Shown here: positions 13,794 to 26,063 of the stretch, piece by piece | How positions within the stretch are numbered: position 1 is the stretch's first letter | Layout of the letters: the number at the start of each line of letters is the position of its first letter | Assembly (NCBI RefSeq): GCF_040054535.1 | Contig: NC_090791.1 | Span: 15,799,327-15,863,326 of the forward strand | Length of the DNA: 64,000 nucleotides | Direction: 5' to 3' | Source of the DNA: Antennarius striatus | Taxonomy: Eukaryota > Chordata > Actinopteri > Lophiiformes > Antennariidae | Made by a program: the position numbers and the translations under genes | The notes under the pieces: model-generated | Seen by the model: the letters and a program-made list of their open reading frames with translations, nothing else | What the model was told of the DNA's origin: nothing | Database searches by the model: none

Positions 13794-14192
13794 TCTGGTA
13801 AAAATCCTTTAAGGCTGATTTTTCTGACTGGGTTGTTTGACACTAATTATTATTGATGTATTTCAGACACTGGTTGGGTTGCAAGTAAGATATGTAAAGT
13901 TGCTAGATTTAGTGTATTATAGATGAATGGAACACATTTACTCTGTGGTCTCTGATGAGACATGACACACCTTACAACTCTCTCATTTTAACTTTGTAAT
14001 CAGATGACCTGATATAAATCCTGAAAAGCACAATTTCATTTGATTAGATTTAAATTATTGCTAACAATAATTTCACCATTCTTGATGGTTTTATTTTTTT
14101 ATAATTTGATATTTATTATTTTTGAGCTATTTTAAATTTGTTTTTATTGGTCAGGTCTGTGCACAGGTTTCAGGTTTAAATTTTTGTGTAAT
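13794..14192. other. 3' flank of ODC-like A up to the LINE insertion
   Basis: About 400 AT-rich bases are paralogous to sequence after genes B and C. No AATAAA is present before the LINE. A candidate AATAAA (17294-17299) lies immediately beyond the LINE in the original flank. Confidence 0.6.
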
Positions 14193-14210
14193 AATGAAGC
14201 AATTTTTATA

Positions 14211-17200
14211 GCCGCAAGAGGGCACAAGCCAGTGTCTTATTGTGCCGGTCCCAAGACCGGATAAATACAGAGGGTTGCATCAGGAAGGGCATCCGGCGTA
14301 AAACGTTTGCCAAATCAAAGATGCGAATCTAACCTATGACTTCCATACCGGATAGGTCGAGGCCCGGGTTAACAACGATCGGTGCTGTTGACCTACAGGG
14401 CGCCGGTGGAAATTGGATTACTGTTGGTCGAGAAGGAGAGGAGGAAAGTGCGTTCGCACAAATAAAGAGTAGCGCCAAGAGTATAGGACTGAGATTAGGG
14501 ACATAGTAGGGAACTATGACAGGAAAAGGTAGAGAGTTGGTTGACATGATGCAGAGGAGGAAGGTAGACATACTGTGTGTACAGGAGACCAGGTGGAAAG
14601 GTAGCAATGCTAGAAGTTTAGGAGCAGGGTTCAAGTTGTTCTATCAGGTGTAGATGGGAAGAGAAATGGAGTAGGAGTTATCTTGAAGGAGGAGTTTGTT
14701 AGGAATGTCCTGGAGGTAAAAAGAGTGTCGGATAGAGTGATGACTCTGAAGCTAGAAATAGAAGGTGTGATGTTCAATGTTGTTAGCGGGTATACTCCAC
14801 AGGTAGGATGTGACCTGGAGGAGGAGAAATTCTGGTTGGACTTTGATGAAGTGATGCAGAGCATACCTAGAAGTGAGAGAGTTGTCATTGGTGCAGACTT
14901 CAATGGACATGTTGGTGCAGGTAACAGAGGTGATGAGGAGGTGATGGGCAGGTTTGGTATCCAGGAGAGGAACAGAGAAGGACAGTTGGTAGTTGACTTT
15001 GCAAAAAGGATGGAAATGGCTGTAGTGAATACTTTCTTCCAGAAGAGGCAGGAACATAGGGTGACCTATAAGAGTGGCAGTAGGAGCACACAGGTAGACT
15101 ACATCTTGTGTAGACGGTGTAACCTGAAGGAGATCAGTGACTGCAAAGTAGTGGTAGGTGAGAGTAGCCAAACACATAGGATGGTGGTGTGTAGGATGAC
15201 TCTGGTGGTGAGGAAGATCAAGAGGGCAAAGGCAGAGCAGAAGACGAAATGGTGGAAGCTGAAAAAGGAAGAGTGTTGCATGACTTTTAGGAAGGAGTTA
15301 AGACAGGCTCTAGGTGGTCAGGAGGTGCTTCCAGATGACTGGACAACTACAGCTAATGTGATCAGGGAGACAGGTAGGAGAGTACTTGGTGTGTCATCTG
15401 GAAGGAAAGTAGATAAGGAGACTTGGTGGTGGAATGAGGAGGTACAGGAGCGTATACAGAGAAACGGGTTAGCTAAGAAGAAGTGGGACACTGAGAGGAC
15501 TGAGGAGAGGAGACAGGAGTACAGGGTGATGCAGTGTAAGGTGAAGGTAGAGGTAGCAAAGGCCAAACAAGGGGCTTATGATGACTTGTATGCTAGGTTG
15601 GACAGTAAGGAGGGAGAGACTGATCTATACCATTGGCAAGACAGAGAGATAGAGATGGGAAGGACGTGCAGCAGGTTGGGGTTATTAAGGATAGGGACGG
15701 AAGTCTATTGAGAGGTGCCAGTAGTGTGATGGGAAGATGGAAAGAGTAATTTGAAGAGTTGATGAATGTGGAAAATGAGAGAGAACAAAGACTAGAAGAG
15801 GTGATTAGTCAGATGAAGTGAGGAAGGCACTGAAGAGGATGAAGAGTGGAAAGGCAGTCGGTCCTGATGATATACCTGTAGAGGTATGGAAGTGTCTAAG
15901 AGAGGTGGCAGTAGAGTTTCTGACTGGGTTGTTCAACAGGATCTTAGATAGTGAGAAGATGCCTGAGGAATGGAGGAGAAGTGTGCTGGTGCCCATTTTT
16001 AAGAACAAGGGAGATGTGCAGAGTTGTGGCAACTACAGAGGAATAAAGCTGATGAGCCATACAGTGAAGATTTGGGAAAGAGTAGTGGAAGCTAGACTAA
16101 GGGCAGAAGTGAATATTTGTGAGCAGCAGTATGGTTTCATGCCAAAAAAGAGTACTACAGATGCAGTATTTGCTTTGAGGATGTTGATAGAGAAGTACAG
16201 AGAAGGCCAAATGGAGCTGCATTGTGTTTTTGTAGATCTGGAGAAAGCTTATGACAGGGTGCCCAAAGAGGAACTGTGGTATTGTATGAAGAAGTCTGGA
16301 GTGGCAGAGAAGTATATTAGAGCGGTGCACGACATGTATGAGGACTGTAAGACAGTGGTGAGGTGTGCTGTAGGTGTGACAGAGGAGTTCAAAGTGGAGG
16401 TGGGACTGCATCAGGGATCAGCTCTGAGCCCCTTCTTGTTCGCTATGGTGATGGACAGGCTGACAGATGAGGTTAAACAGGAATCTCCATGGACTATGAT
16501 GTTTTCAGATGACATTGTGATCTGCAGGGAGAGCAGGGAACAGGTGGAGGAGAAGCTAGAGAGGTGGAGATTTGTCCTGGAAAGGAGAGGAATGAAGGTT
16601 AGCCGCAGTAAGACAGAGTAAATGTGTGTGAATGAGAGGGACCCAAGTGGAAGAGTGAGGTTACAGGGAGAAGAGATCAAGAAGGTGGAGGATTTTAAGT
16701 ACTTAGGCTCAACAGTCCAGAGCAATGGAGAGTGTGGAAAAGAGGTGAAGAAGCGTGTACAGGCAGGATGGAACGGGTGGAGAAAAGTGTCAGGTGTGAT
16801 GAGTGATAGAAGAGTTTCAGCTAAAATGAAAGGAAAGGTGTACAAAACTGTGGTAAGACCAGTGATGTTGTTTGGTCTAGAGACAGTGTCACTGAGGAAA
16901 AGACAGGAGACAGAGCTGGAGGTAGCAGAGATGAAGATGCTGAGGTTCTCTCTGGGAGTGACCAGGATGGATAGGATCAGGAATGAGTACATCAGAGGGA
17001 CAGCACATGTTAGAGGTTTTGGAGATAAAGTCAGAGAGGCCAGACTGAGATGGTTTGGACATGTCCAGAGGATAGTGAATATATTGGTAGAAGGATGCTG
17101 AGTTTTGAACTGCCAGGCAGGAGGCCTAGAGGAAGACCAAAGAGGAGGTTTATGGATGTAATGAGGGAGGACATGAAGGTAGTTGGTGTGAGAGAAGAGG

Positions 17201-17272
17201 ATTCAAAGGACAAGGCTAGATGGAGGCAAACGATTCGCTGTGGCGTCCCCTGAAGGGAAGAGGAAGAAGAAG
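14211..17272 (+). mobile_element. RTE-type LINE, near full length, with 18-bp target duplication
   Basis: The insertion is flanked by AATGAAGCAATTTTTATA (14193-14210) and AATGAAGCATTTTTTATA (17273-17290), one mismatch. The uninterrupted site survives in block X at about 48942-48962. The 5' end is GCCGCAAGAGGGCACAAGCC and the 3' end GAAGGGAAGAGGAAGAAGAAG. It is the same family as the intact minus-strand copy at 44905-48034. Confidence 0.9.
14683..17253 (+). pseudogene. RTE LINE endonuclease-reverse transcriptase, broken
   Basis: 14683-15711 encodes the endonuclease domain (VIGADFNGHVGAG, TQVDYILCRRCNL) and the linker. 15818-16621 encodes reverse transcriptase fingers and palm (VFVDLEKAYDRVP, GLHQGSALSPFLFAMVMD). 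16622-17253 encodes the thumb and C-terminus (RWFGHVQR, RRPRGRPKRRFMDVMRED). The frame is lost before 14683, between 15711 and 15818, at an in-frame TAA at 16619-16621, and again near 17080. The catalytic FADD is read as FSDD. It is inactive compared with the open copy at 44932-47919. Confidence 0.9.
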
Positions 17273-17602
17273 AATGAAGCATTTTTTATAGACAATAAAA
17301 GAAACTAAATAGTGCAAGTAATTTCTCTACAGCAGGTGTAGTGCTGAGAGGATTTATTAACAGAAGTGAATTGAAATCAATTTGTGGTTATAGAGTACAG
17401 AATTCATACTTAACATCACAGCAAAGAGTTATAGAGTCATTTGGATGATATGATATCCGTAAATTTATGACGTACACAAGTGTGTCTGTTTAGTTGTATC
17501 CTTCAATTTAAATGAAATTTTGATTCATACTGAACCAAATGCTAAAAATAACCTTACATAATCATATATGAGATGAAATCAACTGCATTGATCTCCACTG
17601 GG

Positions 17603-17986
17603 CACATGTGTCAAACTCAAGGCCCCGGGGCCAAATGTGGCCCGCTTTTAACGTTGAAAAAAACATTTTGAACAAATAATGTCCTAACTTGTGTTTGATT
17701 TTATTTTTCTTTATTCACTTTGATAGTTTGATTGTCAATTGATGGACTTATATGGGCTTCATCACCTGACAAAGTAAAAGGATTTATGTTCTAACAAAGC
17801 GACAAGCAAACATATTTTTTCTGGACAACTGTTACTTGAATAAGTAATGAATTTTTGGTTATTTAATATTTTTATTTTACATTTATTTTGCATTTTATTG
17901 AGTTACATTTATAAATTACTTCTGGCCTGTTGAGGACAGCCGTGATGCTGATGTGGCCCTTGGTGAAAATGAGTTTGACACCCCTG
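17603..17986. mobile_element. hAT-like non-autonomous element (TGTCAAACTC ends)
   Basis: The left end CACATGTGTCAAACTC and the right end, CAGGGGTGTCAAACTC in reverse complement, form inverted termini of a very common vertebrate hAT-type repeat. Its typical GGCCACATCAGCATCACGGC stretch is present. Flanking octamers CCACTGGG and CCATAAGG are a weak target duplication. A fuller orthologous copy is at 49282-49771 in block X, so it predates that duplication. Confidence 0.65.
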
Positions 17987-18069
17987 CCATAAGGAAACTT
18001 GTATCTAGTATTAGTCTATGTTGCCAATCATAGGAAATGCATAGTATACTGTATATGTGTACAGGTGCG

Positions 18070-18078
18070 TGACACACA

Positions 18079-18126
<48 letters not shown>
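18070..18126. repeat. (CA)n microsatellite
   Basis: About 27 CA units, with a paralogous array at 49849-49914 in block X. Confidence 0.95.
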
Positions 18127-18130
<4 letters not shown>

Positions 18131-18589
18131 TCTAGTTAGATTGTGTCCTCAATGATATATGATGATATGTTTCTTTTTTGCAAGGGGATTGTATTGTAAA
18201 CTACTTTTTGACAGTGCTGATTTAGACTATGATCATCTTTTTAAAAATAATAAAACTATGTATATTTGCTCATCTTAGATGTGTTTGAGGTGCGCACTAT
18301 GTTCATGTTTCCCAAGGAAGTCAGATGGTGTTCCTGCTCTTTACGTTACGAAAGAGTGTTTTGTTAAACACTGAAGAGTTCAACATGATCCTTTTACCGA
18401 AATTTCAACATTTTTCTCTCAGGGGAAATTGCTTTTTGTTGCTCCATTGCAAAACACGAGAATAAAATAAGAGTAGGAATATATAATTTACGAGTAAGAA
18501 AAAAAGACCAAAGGAGATTATCTACATTAAATCGCCTAACCATAACCACAAAGACACTAACACTACCTGGCTTATCTGACACTTTCTCT

Positions 18590-18850
18590 GTCTCTCTCTT
18601 TCTCTTACCCTGTCCTTATCTTCATTGCATTTCTTTTCCACCCAACCTGTGAAGGCAGATGACTGCCCTCCAGACCCTGGGTCCTGCCCAGAGTTTCTTC
18701 TTTAATGAGGGAGTTTTTTCCCCTCCGCTGTTGCTTATGTTTGCTCTGGAGGGATCTGCTGGGTTTTTCTGTCTGTTAAAGCGCTTTGAAATGTCTGTTG
18801 CCATTATTAAGCGTTTTATAAATAAATTTGATTGAAATAAACTTGATTGA
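18590..18850 (+). repeat. teleost interspersed repeat, second copy
   Basis: Same motif order as 6330-7012: CCCAACCTGTGAAGGC, CCCAGAGTTTCTTC, GGGTTTTTCTGTCTG, TTATTAAGCG, ATAAATAAATTTGATTGAA. The block X paralog is 50390-50640. Confidence 0.6.
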
Positions 18851-18948
18851 CTATAGCTAAATAAGAGAATAAATAGAATAATATACGTATAAACATATGT
18901 ACAGATATACACACTTACCGCCGCTTCATTCCTCCTCATCACTACATG

Positions 18949-19312
18949 TCAAAGTGAGGCATTGTACAGCTTGATGGCCACAGGTAGGAAAGATTTCCTA
19001 TGGTGTTCAGCAGTATATTCATGAAGTTTCATCTTATTCCTGAACATATCCCTTTGTCCCATCAATGTTCTGTACAGTGGGTGGTTCTCATTGTCCAAGA
19101 TGGCCCTCAGTTTGGACAATGTCCTCCTCTCCAACACTGTAGTAAGTGGTTCAGACTGAACTCCACCATTGCCACCAGCCCTGCAGATCAGTCCATCCAG
19201 TCTGTTGGCATCTGCCACCCTCAGACCACTGCGCCAGCACACCAGTTTTGAGGAACTGAGCACTAGAGACAGCAGCCTGCTCAGGAAATAAAGACGACTT
19301 TGAAGTGTTGTT
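18949..19312 (-). pseudogene. LINE reverse-transcriptase C-terminal fragment (L2/Rex1-type)
   Basis: The minus strand encodes VADANRLDGLICRAGGNG, then RRTLSKLRAILDNENHPLY and a terminal HRKSFLPVAIKLYNASL with stop. This is the conserved tail after the reverse transcriptase of fish L2/Rex1-like LINEs, where DN.HPL and RS.P.AI..(Y/F)N.S recur. Only the last 110-120 codons remain. Paralogs: 50729-51090 (same extent), and only the last 20 codons at about 33180-33240 and 62325-62385. Confidence 0.65.
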
Positions 19313-19339
19313 TTGGACAAGATGGGGATCAATTATAAA

Positions 19340-20143
19340 TTTGCATTGCATCTTTGTGAGTTCTCGATTATTAGTGGACATGCTTAACTCTGGCGCAACG
19401 TGGATAGAGATGCCATTGGATAAAACCACCTATTTTGAGGAATTACCAGAAAGAAAAAGAAAACAACAGAAGTTTTTTGGTTCACATCACAAGGAAAACA
19501 TACATGACAAAAACTACATGGGTGTCTCTGCTGATGGAGTCACAGTTGGGTTGGTTCGCATGGCAAGGTGCTGGCCATGCGTTTCTGACAAATGAGCGAT
19601 CCGATCACACAAAGCTGCTTACAAGCGATGAATGTTGTGTAAGGCTGGCACACCTGGTAGATATTATTCAGAATGAACTGAACACATGGATGCAAGGCTG
19701 AAATGAAATCCTGCCTAGAAGCACAGATTGTTTCCGTTGCACCTCTGTTCACAACATGTGGAATGGACCAAGCTTGACATGTTCCCACTCACCAAAATAT
19801 GGCAATATTCCAACACTGCTGCGTTGTGTGAGATAATAGGTAAACATTTGAAAACTCCAGAGGTGAAGATGACATTGACTTCTGTTTAGCCTCCACTGAG
19901 TACTGTGACTGGGTTAGGGACCCAAGTAGTTCAGCATCAATTGTTGGAAAGGACTTGAACTTGCAAGAGGAACTAAGTGAACTGAAACAAAACCATGGTT
20001 TAAAGCTAGGCTTTGCTGATCTACCTTTGGACAGTTTTTGGTTAACTGCTACCACATTGTTCCCCATTCTGGCAAACAATATAATTTTGTCATTACTCCC
20101 ATTTTCCACAACATTTCTATGTGACATATTATTTCTACTATAG
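19340..20143 (+). pseudogene. hAT transposase remnant (ZBED5/FAM200-like)
   Basis: Fragments in shifting frames read VDIIQNELNTWMQG (19655-19700), then [12 protein letters not shown] and [20 protein letters not shown] leading to [13 protein letters not shown] (20020-20140). The last resembles the hAT C-terminal dimerisation segment (FW.....FP.L......LLPF.TTYLCE). The order matches such a transposase, but most of the protein is missing and frames are broken. The block X copy stops at about 51285. Confidence 0.55.
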
Positions 20144-20354
20144 AAATAGTCCGTGTGGTTAGACAACCAGACCCACTAATATCATGCCACACAAAAGTGT
20201 GATATGCGCCTGTGACATCTAATGAATCTTAAATCACTGCTGTCTGGGCCTGTCCCCATCATAATAAATTAATTCCCACAAGTCGTAAAGTGAGGGACCC
20301 ATGCCACGGCATGGTCCATGGCAGGGACTATGCCATGGTTTTATGACCACTGAA

Positions 20355-20712
20355 GAACTCTGGGGCGGCAGCGGCTCAGTGGCAAAAGCGGGTGGTAGGA
20401 TAGGTCGTCCAATGTTCTGAGATCGGCAGTTTGATTCCCGCTCCCGCCCGAAAAAAACACCCGAAGGTGAGCTGACGGTGGGGGGTGTCAGCTCACCTCT
20501 GGAGCACTGCCCTTGAGCAAGGCGCCGTCCCCCTCACAAGCTGCTCATTTGGGGCGCACCACGAAGGAGCTGCCCGGCACTCTATCTCCCCTGCATGCTT
20601 ACAGGCCCCCTTGTGTGTGGTTGTGTGACACACTACACACTAATATGCATGCGTGTACTAGAGTGTGCATTCTTAATTTCCCTTCGGGAAATTATAACAG
20701 TGTGGAAAATTA
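20355..20712 (+). mobile_element. tRNA-headed SINE, full length
   Basis: The head at about 20362-20450 has A box GGCTCAGTGG and B box GGCAGTTTGATTCCCGC. The body contains an inverted repeat (GGTGAGCTGAC / GTCAGCTCACC) and the words GCCCTTGAGCAAGGCGCC and TACAGGCCCCC. The tail AATTTCCCTTCGGGAAATTA resembles a LINE 3' end. Other copies lie at 23196-23690, 29368-29768 and 57553-58106, all minus. Confidence 0.8.
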
Positions 20713-20813
20713 AACAAAATTAAAATTAAAAAGGAATAATGCCCCCCTAGTCTCCTCTCCAGCACTTGACTCATTGTGGCAGTCCTCTGATCCAATTAGA
20801 GCTGAGATGTTAA

Positions 20814-21509
20814 GTAGGTTCACATCGGCGGTAAGGGATGCCGTCAAGCTGAAGAAGGAGTCCTACCGGGCCTTTTTGGCCTGTGGGACTCTTGAGGCAG
20901 CTGATGGGTACCGGCTGGCCAAACGGAATGCAGCTTTGGTGGTTGCTGAGGCAAAAACTTGGGTGTGGGAGGAGTTCGGTGAGGCCTTGGAGGACAACTT
21001 CCAGATGGCTTTGAGGAAATTCTGGTCCACCATCAGTCGTCTCAGGAGGGGGAAGCAGTGCAGCATCAACACTGTGTATAGTGGTGATGGGGCGCTGCTG
21101 ACCTCAACTTGGGACGTTGTGACGTTGTTGTGACACGCAGGGTGTCCGGGCTCTCCCTTAGAGATAGGGTGAGAAGTTCGGTCATCCGGGAGGGACTCAG
21201 AGTCGAGCCGCTGCTCCTTCGCATCGAGAGGAGCCAGATGAGGTGGCTCGGGCATCTGATTAGGAAGCCTCCTGGACGCCTCCCTGATGAGGTGTTCTGG
21301 GCATGTCCTACCAGGAGGAGGGCCCGGGGACGACCCAGGACACGCTGGAAAGACTATGTCTCCCGGCTGGCCTGGGAACGCCTTGGGATTCTCCGGTAGG
21401 AGCTGGATGAAGTGGCTAGGGAGAGAGAAGTCTGGGCTTCCGTGCTTAAGCTGCTGCCCCCACGACCCGACCCCAGATAAGCGGAAGAAAATGGATGGAT
21501 GGATGGATG
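20814..21509 (+). pseudogene. Rex3-like RTE LINE with large internal deletion
   Basis: Flanked by GATGTTAA at 20806-20813 and 21510-21517; the unoccupied site is at about 34196-34204 and 63091-63098. The first part (20774-21120) encodes the endonuclease-RT linker (VWEEFGEALEDNFQMALRKF, ISRLRRGKQ). It then jumps directly to the C-terminal part (GLSLRDRVRSSVIREGLRVE, SQMRWLGHL). The whole RT palm is missing. It ends in (GATG)n, the tail reported for Rex3. Confidence 0.8.
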
Positions 21510-21589
21510 GATGTTAAATAGGTCTGCCCATAAATACTAAGCCTACAATGTGAGGAGCAGCAGGTGTGGGGTTTTTTTAAATTAAAAGA

Positions 21590-22638
21590 GGCTCTTTTTG
21601 TTAACGTGTGTGTGCTATCACGATCACAGACACCGGGCTACACCTGATAACCCAGGAGAAGAGAGTTAGCCTGCTCTAGCAGGTAGTGCAGCTCACTGTC
21701 ATGACAGGAAGAAGGAAGATTGCAATTCTTGTGAATGACACTGTAAGATAAAAACAGTTGGCGGGGCATCTCAAAATTTGATTAACTGGAAAACATTTTA
21801 ATCACATGACTGGTTATCAAAAGAACATCACAGAGTCTTTGTCCCAGCACTGTGTCCACAATTTTAGTAAACACAAGTCTTCTGGCAAGGTTTGATGGAC
21901 TCGAATTAGTCACATAAAAAATATTTATTCAGCAGAGAACGTGTTGAGCTATTTTCTAGTCTGACACAATTGAGCAGAAAGGTAGTTTGCATTCGCCAGG
22001 ATAAGATGTTTAGGACATTATTCTTGTTGATGTTGGTGTAAAATCATATACATGAAGAAAGTACTTAAACTTTAATTTTACAAGTGTTTACAGGTGTGTG
22101 TGGTAGTGTCCTGACTTCATTTGGTGTGATTGTTATTCAAACACTAGATGTCTCCATATGTGCACATATGATTTAAATGCGTCCTTCATGCACATGGGCA
22201 GATTTTCACGATGGAGGCCCAGCTCCAATCCAAAGTTCACCAGCATTGTGGTTGGTTGGTGGAAATACAACAACCATCTTACACAGTCTTCACAGTTCAG
22301 CCGTTTGTTGTATGGTTTTAGAAATTAAAACACATAAATGATCATGGTTAATGGTTGGCAGAATAACTGAAGCTAGTGGGGAGTAAAACATGCTAAGACC
22401 TCAATTTTTATGAAAATTAATTCTAGAAAGTTTTGTCACATCATGGCCAGAATCCATTTAAATTTACTCAACAGGTAGCTCAAAAGATAAGGACATGAAA
22501 ACTGAAATTGACCCACAACAATCTAGGAGGTTGGGCCCATCATGTATGTTTAGATGTTTACGCCTAATTCCAATGAACACGATCAAGGTCTGCACAAGTC
22601 ACATAATGAAGAATTTTATCAAATATGAGGATGTATCT
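21590..22638. repeat. block B upstream region, left part
   Basis: Paralogous to 7090-8170 and 52490-53430. It is interrupted at 22638 by the Rex3-like insertion and resumes at 26097. Confidence 0.8.
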
Positions 22639-22989
22639 CCTCTCCAAGGAACCATAACCTTATCGTGGTGGAGAGGTTTGTGTGCCCTAAGGATCCTGGG
22701 AGCTATGTTGTAGGGAGTCTTGTACTCCTGGTAGGGTCACCCAAGGCAAACAGGTCTCAGGTGAAGAGCCAAACAAAGAATGGTTCAGAAGATCCCATGA
22801 CAAATCGGAAAGGGAAAAATGTGACCCTGCCTGGAGGAAGCCCGGGGCCCACGTCTGGAGCCAGGCCTGGACGGAGGGCCCGTCAGCAAGCGCCTGGTGG
22901 CACCCGCAGGGCAGACCGATGGGGTCGGATGCGCTGCCATATGGGTGGCAGTGACGACAGGGGGTCACGATGGACTAGACAAAAGCGGC

Positions 22990-25900
22990 AGAAGTTGGCT
23001 TTTGGGACGTGGAATGTCACCTCACTGGCGGGGAAGGAGCCGGAGCTTGTGTTGAAGGTGGAGCGTTACCAGTTGGATCTGGTGGGGCTTACCTCCATGC
23101 ATAGCCTCGGTTCTGGATCCAAACTCCTGGATATGGGTTGTACCTTGTTTTACTCCAGAGTTGCGTCAGGCGTGAGGTGCAGGGCCGGGGATACTCACAA
23201 TTTTTTTTTTTTTTTTTAATTTTATACACTGGTTTGATCCCCGAAGGGAAATTAAGAACGCACACTCTAGCTACTGATTCAAACGCATGCATACATATAT
23301 ATTAGTGAGTACAGGCCCCTGTATCACACACACACACAAGGGGGCCTGTAGGCATGCAGGGGAGGTAGAGTGGCAGGCAGCTCCTTCTTGGTGCGCCTCA
23401 AATGAGCAATTTGTAAAGGGGATGGCACCTTGCTCAAGGGTGCCTCGGCAGTGCTCCGGAGGTGAGCTGACACCTCCCACTGTCAGCTCACCTCCGGGTA
23501 TTTTTTTTTGGGGGGGGCGGGAGCGGGAATCGAACCGCCGATCTTAAATCATAGGACGACCCGCTCTACCACCCGCTTTACCACTGAGCCACTGCCGCCC
23601 CTCAAGGGTGCCTCGGCAGTGCTCCGGAGGTGAGCTGACACCTCCCACTGTCAGCTCACCTCCGGGTATTTTTTTTTTGGGGGGGCGTATACACAAGCCC
23701 CCGGCTGAGCGCCGCTGTGTTGGAGTTTACCCCGGTGGATGAGAGGGTCGCTTCCCTACGCCCTTATGGCTGTGAGGGGGAAAACTAACTTATTTGTGCA
23801 TATGCACCAAATATCAGTTCATAGTACTCGGCCTTCTTGGGGTCTCTAAATGGGGTCCTTGAAGGGATCCCTGCAGGGGACTCCATTGTTCTCCTGGGGT
23901 ACTTCAATGCACACGTCGGCAATGATGGAGACACTTGGAGAGGCGTGATTGGGAGGAATGGCTTCCCTGATCTGAACCCGAGCGGTGTCATGTTGTTGGA
24001 CTTCTGTGCTAGTCACGGATTGTTCATAACTAACACCATGTTCAAATACAAGGATGCTCATAAGTGTACCTGGTACCAGAGCACCCTGGGTCGGAGGTCA
24101 ATGACTGATCTTGTGATCGTATCATCTGACCTTCGACCGTGTGTTTTGGACACTCGGGTGAAGAGAGGGGCAGAGCTGTCAACTGATCACCACATGGTGG
24201 TGAGTGGGTCCGTTGGCAGAGGAAACCTTTGGATAGACCTGGTAAGCCCAAAAGGGTAGTGCGGGTGAACTGAGAACGTCTGGAGGAGGACTCCGTGTGA
24301 TGGAGGCAAAACAGAGGGTGTGGGAGGAGTTCGGAGAGGCCATGGAGAAGGACTATCGGATGGCACCGAAGTTGTTCTGGAGGACTGTCCGACACCTCAG
24401 GAGGGGGAAACGGGAGACCATCCAAGCTGTATACAGCAAAGATGGGACACTGTTGACTTCGACTGAGGAGGTTGTCGGTCGGTGGAAGGAATACTTTGAG
24501 GAACTCCTGAATCCAACTACCCCAACTGACCCGTCCTCTGCTGCAGAGGATGATGGGGGATCAGAGTCAAAGTATCTATCTATCTATCTATCGATCTATC
24601 TATCTATCTGAGGTAGTTAAACAACTTCACGGTGGCAAAGCCCCGGGTGTTGATGAGATTCGCCCGGAAATGCTGAAGGCTCTGGGTGTTGAGGGGCTGT
24701 TGTGGATGACACGCCTCTTTAACATTGCGTGGAAGTCTGGGACAGTGCCGAAACAGTGGCAGACTGGGGTGGTGGTTCCTCTTTTTAAAAAGGGGGACCA
24801 GAGGGTGTGTGCCAACTACAGGGGCATCACACTCCTCAGCCTCCCTGGGAAAGTTTACTCCAAAGTGCTGGAAAGGAGGGTCCGGCCGATTGTCGAGCCT
24901 CAGATTGAGGAGGAACAATGTGGGTTCCGTCCTGGTCGTGGAACAACGGACCAGCTTTTTACTCTCACAGGGATCCTAGAGGGGGCTTGGGAGTATCCAC
25001 ATCCAGTCTACATGTGTTTTGTTGACTTGGAGAAGGCGTATGATTGAGTCCCCAGGGATATACTGTTGGAAGTACTGTGGGAGTATGGGGTGAGGGGGCC
25101 TCTCCTCAGGGCCATCCAATCCCTGTACGCCCAAAGTGAGAGCTGCGTTTGGGTTCTACTGTTGGCCTTCGCCAGGGCTGCACTTTATCACCAATTCTGT
25201 TTGTGATTTTCATGGACAGGATACCAAGGTGTAGTCGTGGTGAGGAGGCTTTACAGTTTGGTGGCCTGAGGATTGCATCGCTGCTTTTTGCAGATGATGT
25301 GGTCCTGTTTGCCTCATCAGCCTGTGACCTGCAGGGCTCACTGGTCTGGTTTGCAGCCGAGTGTGAAGCGGCGGGGATGAGGATTAGCACGTCCAAATCT
25401 GAGGCCATGGTCCTCAGCAGGAAACCGGTGGACTGCCTTCTCCGAGTGGGGAATGAGGTCCTTCCACAAGTGAAGGAGTTTAAGTATCTTGGGTTCCTGT
25501 TCACCAGTGAGGGAACAATGGAGCGTGAGATTGGACAGAGAATTGGGGCAGCAGGAGCAGTATTGCAGTCACTTTACCGCACTGTTGTCACAAAGAGGGA
25601 GCTAAGCCGAGAGGCAAAGCTCTACATCTACCGTTCAATCTTCGTTCCTACCCTCACCTATGGTAATGAGCGATGGGTCATGACCGAAAGAACGATATCG
25701 GATGAAATGGGCTTTCTCAGACGGATAGCTGGTGTCTCCCTTAGAGATAAGGTGAGAAACACTGCTGTTCGCGAGGGGCTCAGAGTAGAGTCGCTGCTCC
25801 TTCGCATGGAAAGGAGTCAGTTGAGGTGGTTTGGGCATCTGGTGCGGATGCCTCCGGGACGCCTCCCTAGGGAGGTGTTTCTGGCACGTCCAGCTGGGAG

Positions 25901-26063
25901 GAGACCTCGGGTCAGACCCAGGACCAGGTGGAGGGATCATATCTCAACACTGGCCGGGGAACACCATGGGATCTCCCAGTCAGAGCTGGTGGATGTGGCC
26001 GGGGAAAGGGAAGTTTGGGGCTCCCTGTTGAAGCTGCTGCCCCCGCGACTCGACAACGGATAA
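22990..26063 (+). pseudogene. Rex3-like endonuclease-reverse transcriptase, broken
   Basis: The endonuclease begins FGTWNVTSLAGKEPELV near 23000 and is split by the SINE. It continues at 23837-24259 ([24 protein letters not shown] with the catalytic DH). The RT follows in 24297-25047 (WKEYFEELLNP, CGFRPGRGTTDQ, CFVDLEKAYD) and 25149-26063 (LRQGCTLSPILF, catalytic FADDVVLFA, RWFGHLVRMPPGRLP). There is a stop after KAYD at 25045, a frameshift near 25145, an (ATCT)n interruption, and lost sequence near 24259-24297. Not functional. Confidence 0.9.
23196..23690 (-). mobile_element. SINE nested in the Rex3-like LINE, with a partial second copy
   Basis: From the left: poly-T and LINE-like tail (23196-23260), body (to about 23518) and tRNA head (about 23519-23600, B box GGTTCGATTCCCGC on minus). 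An 86-base body segment, 23433-23518, then recurs at 23601-23686 almost unchanged. The 14-bp hairpin arms are 23458-23471 and 23482-23495. The 3' T-rich tail orients it on the minus strand. Confidence 0.8.

Noticed and set aside
23433..23690. CRISPR-like or bacterial repeat array
   Set aside because: The repeats are SINE bodies with a polymerase III head; all genes are spliced eukaryotic genes.
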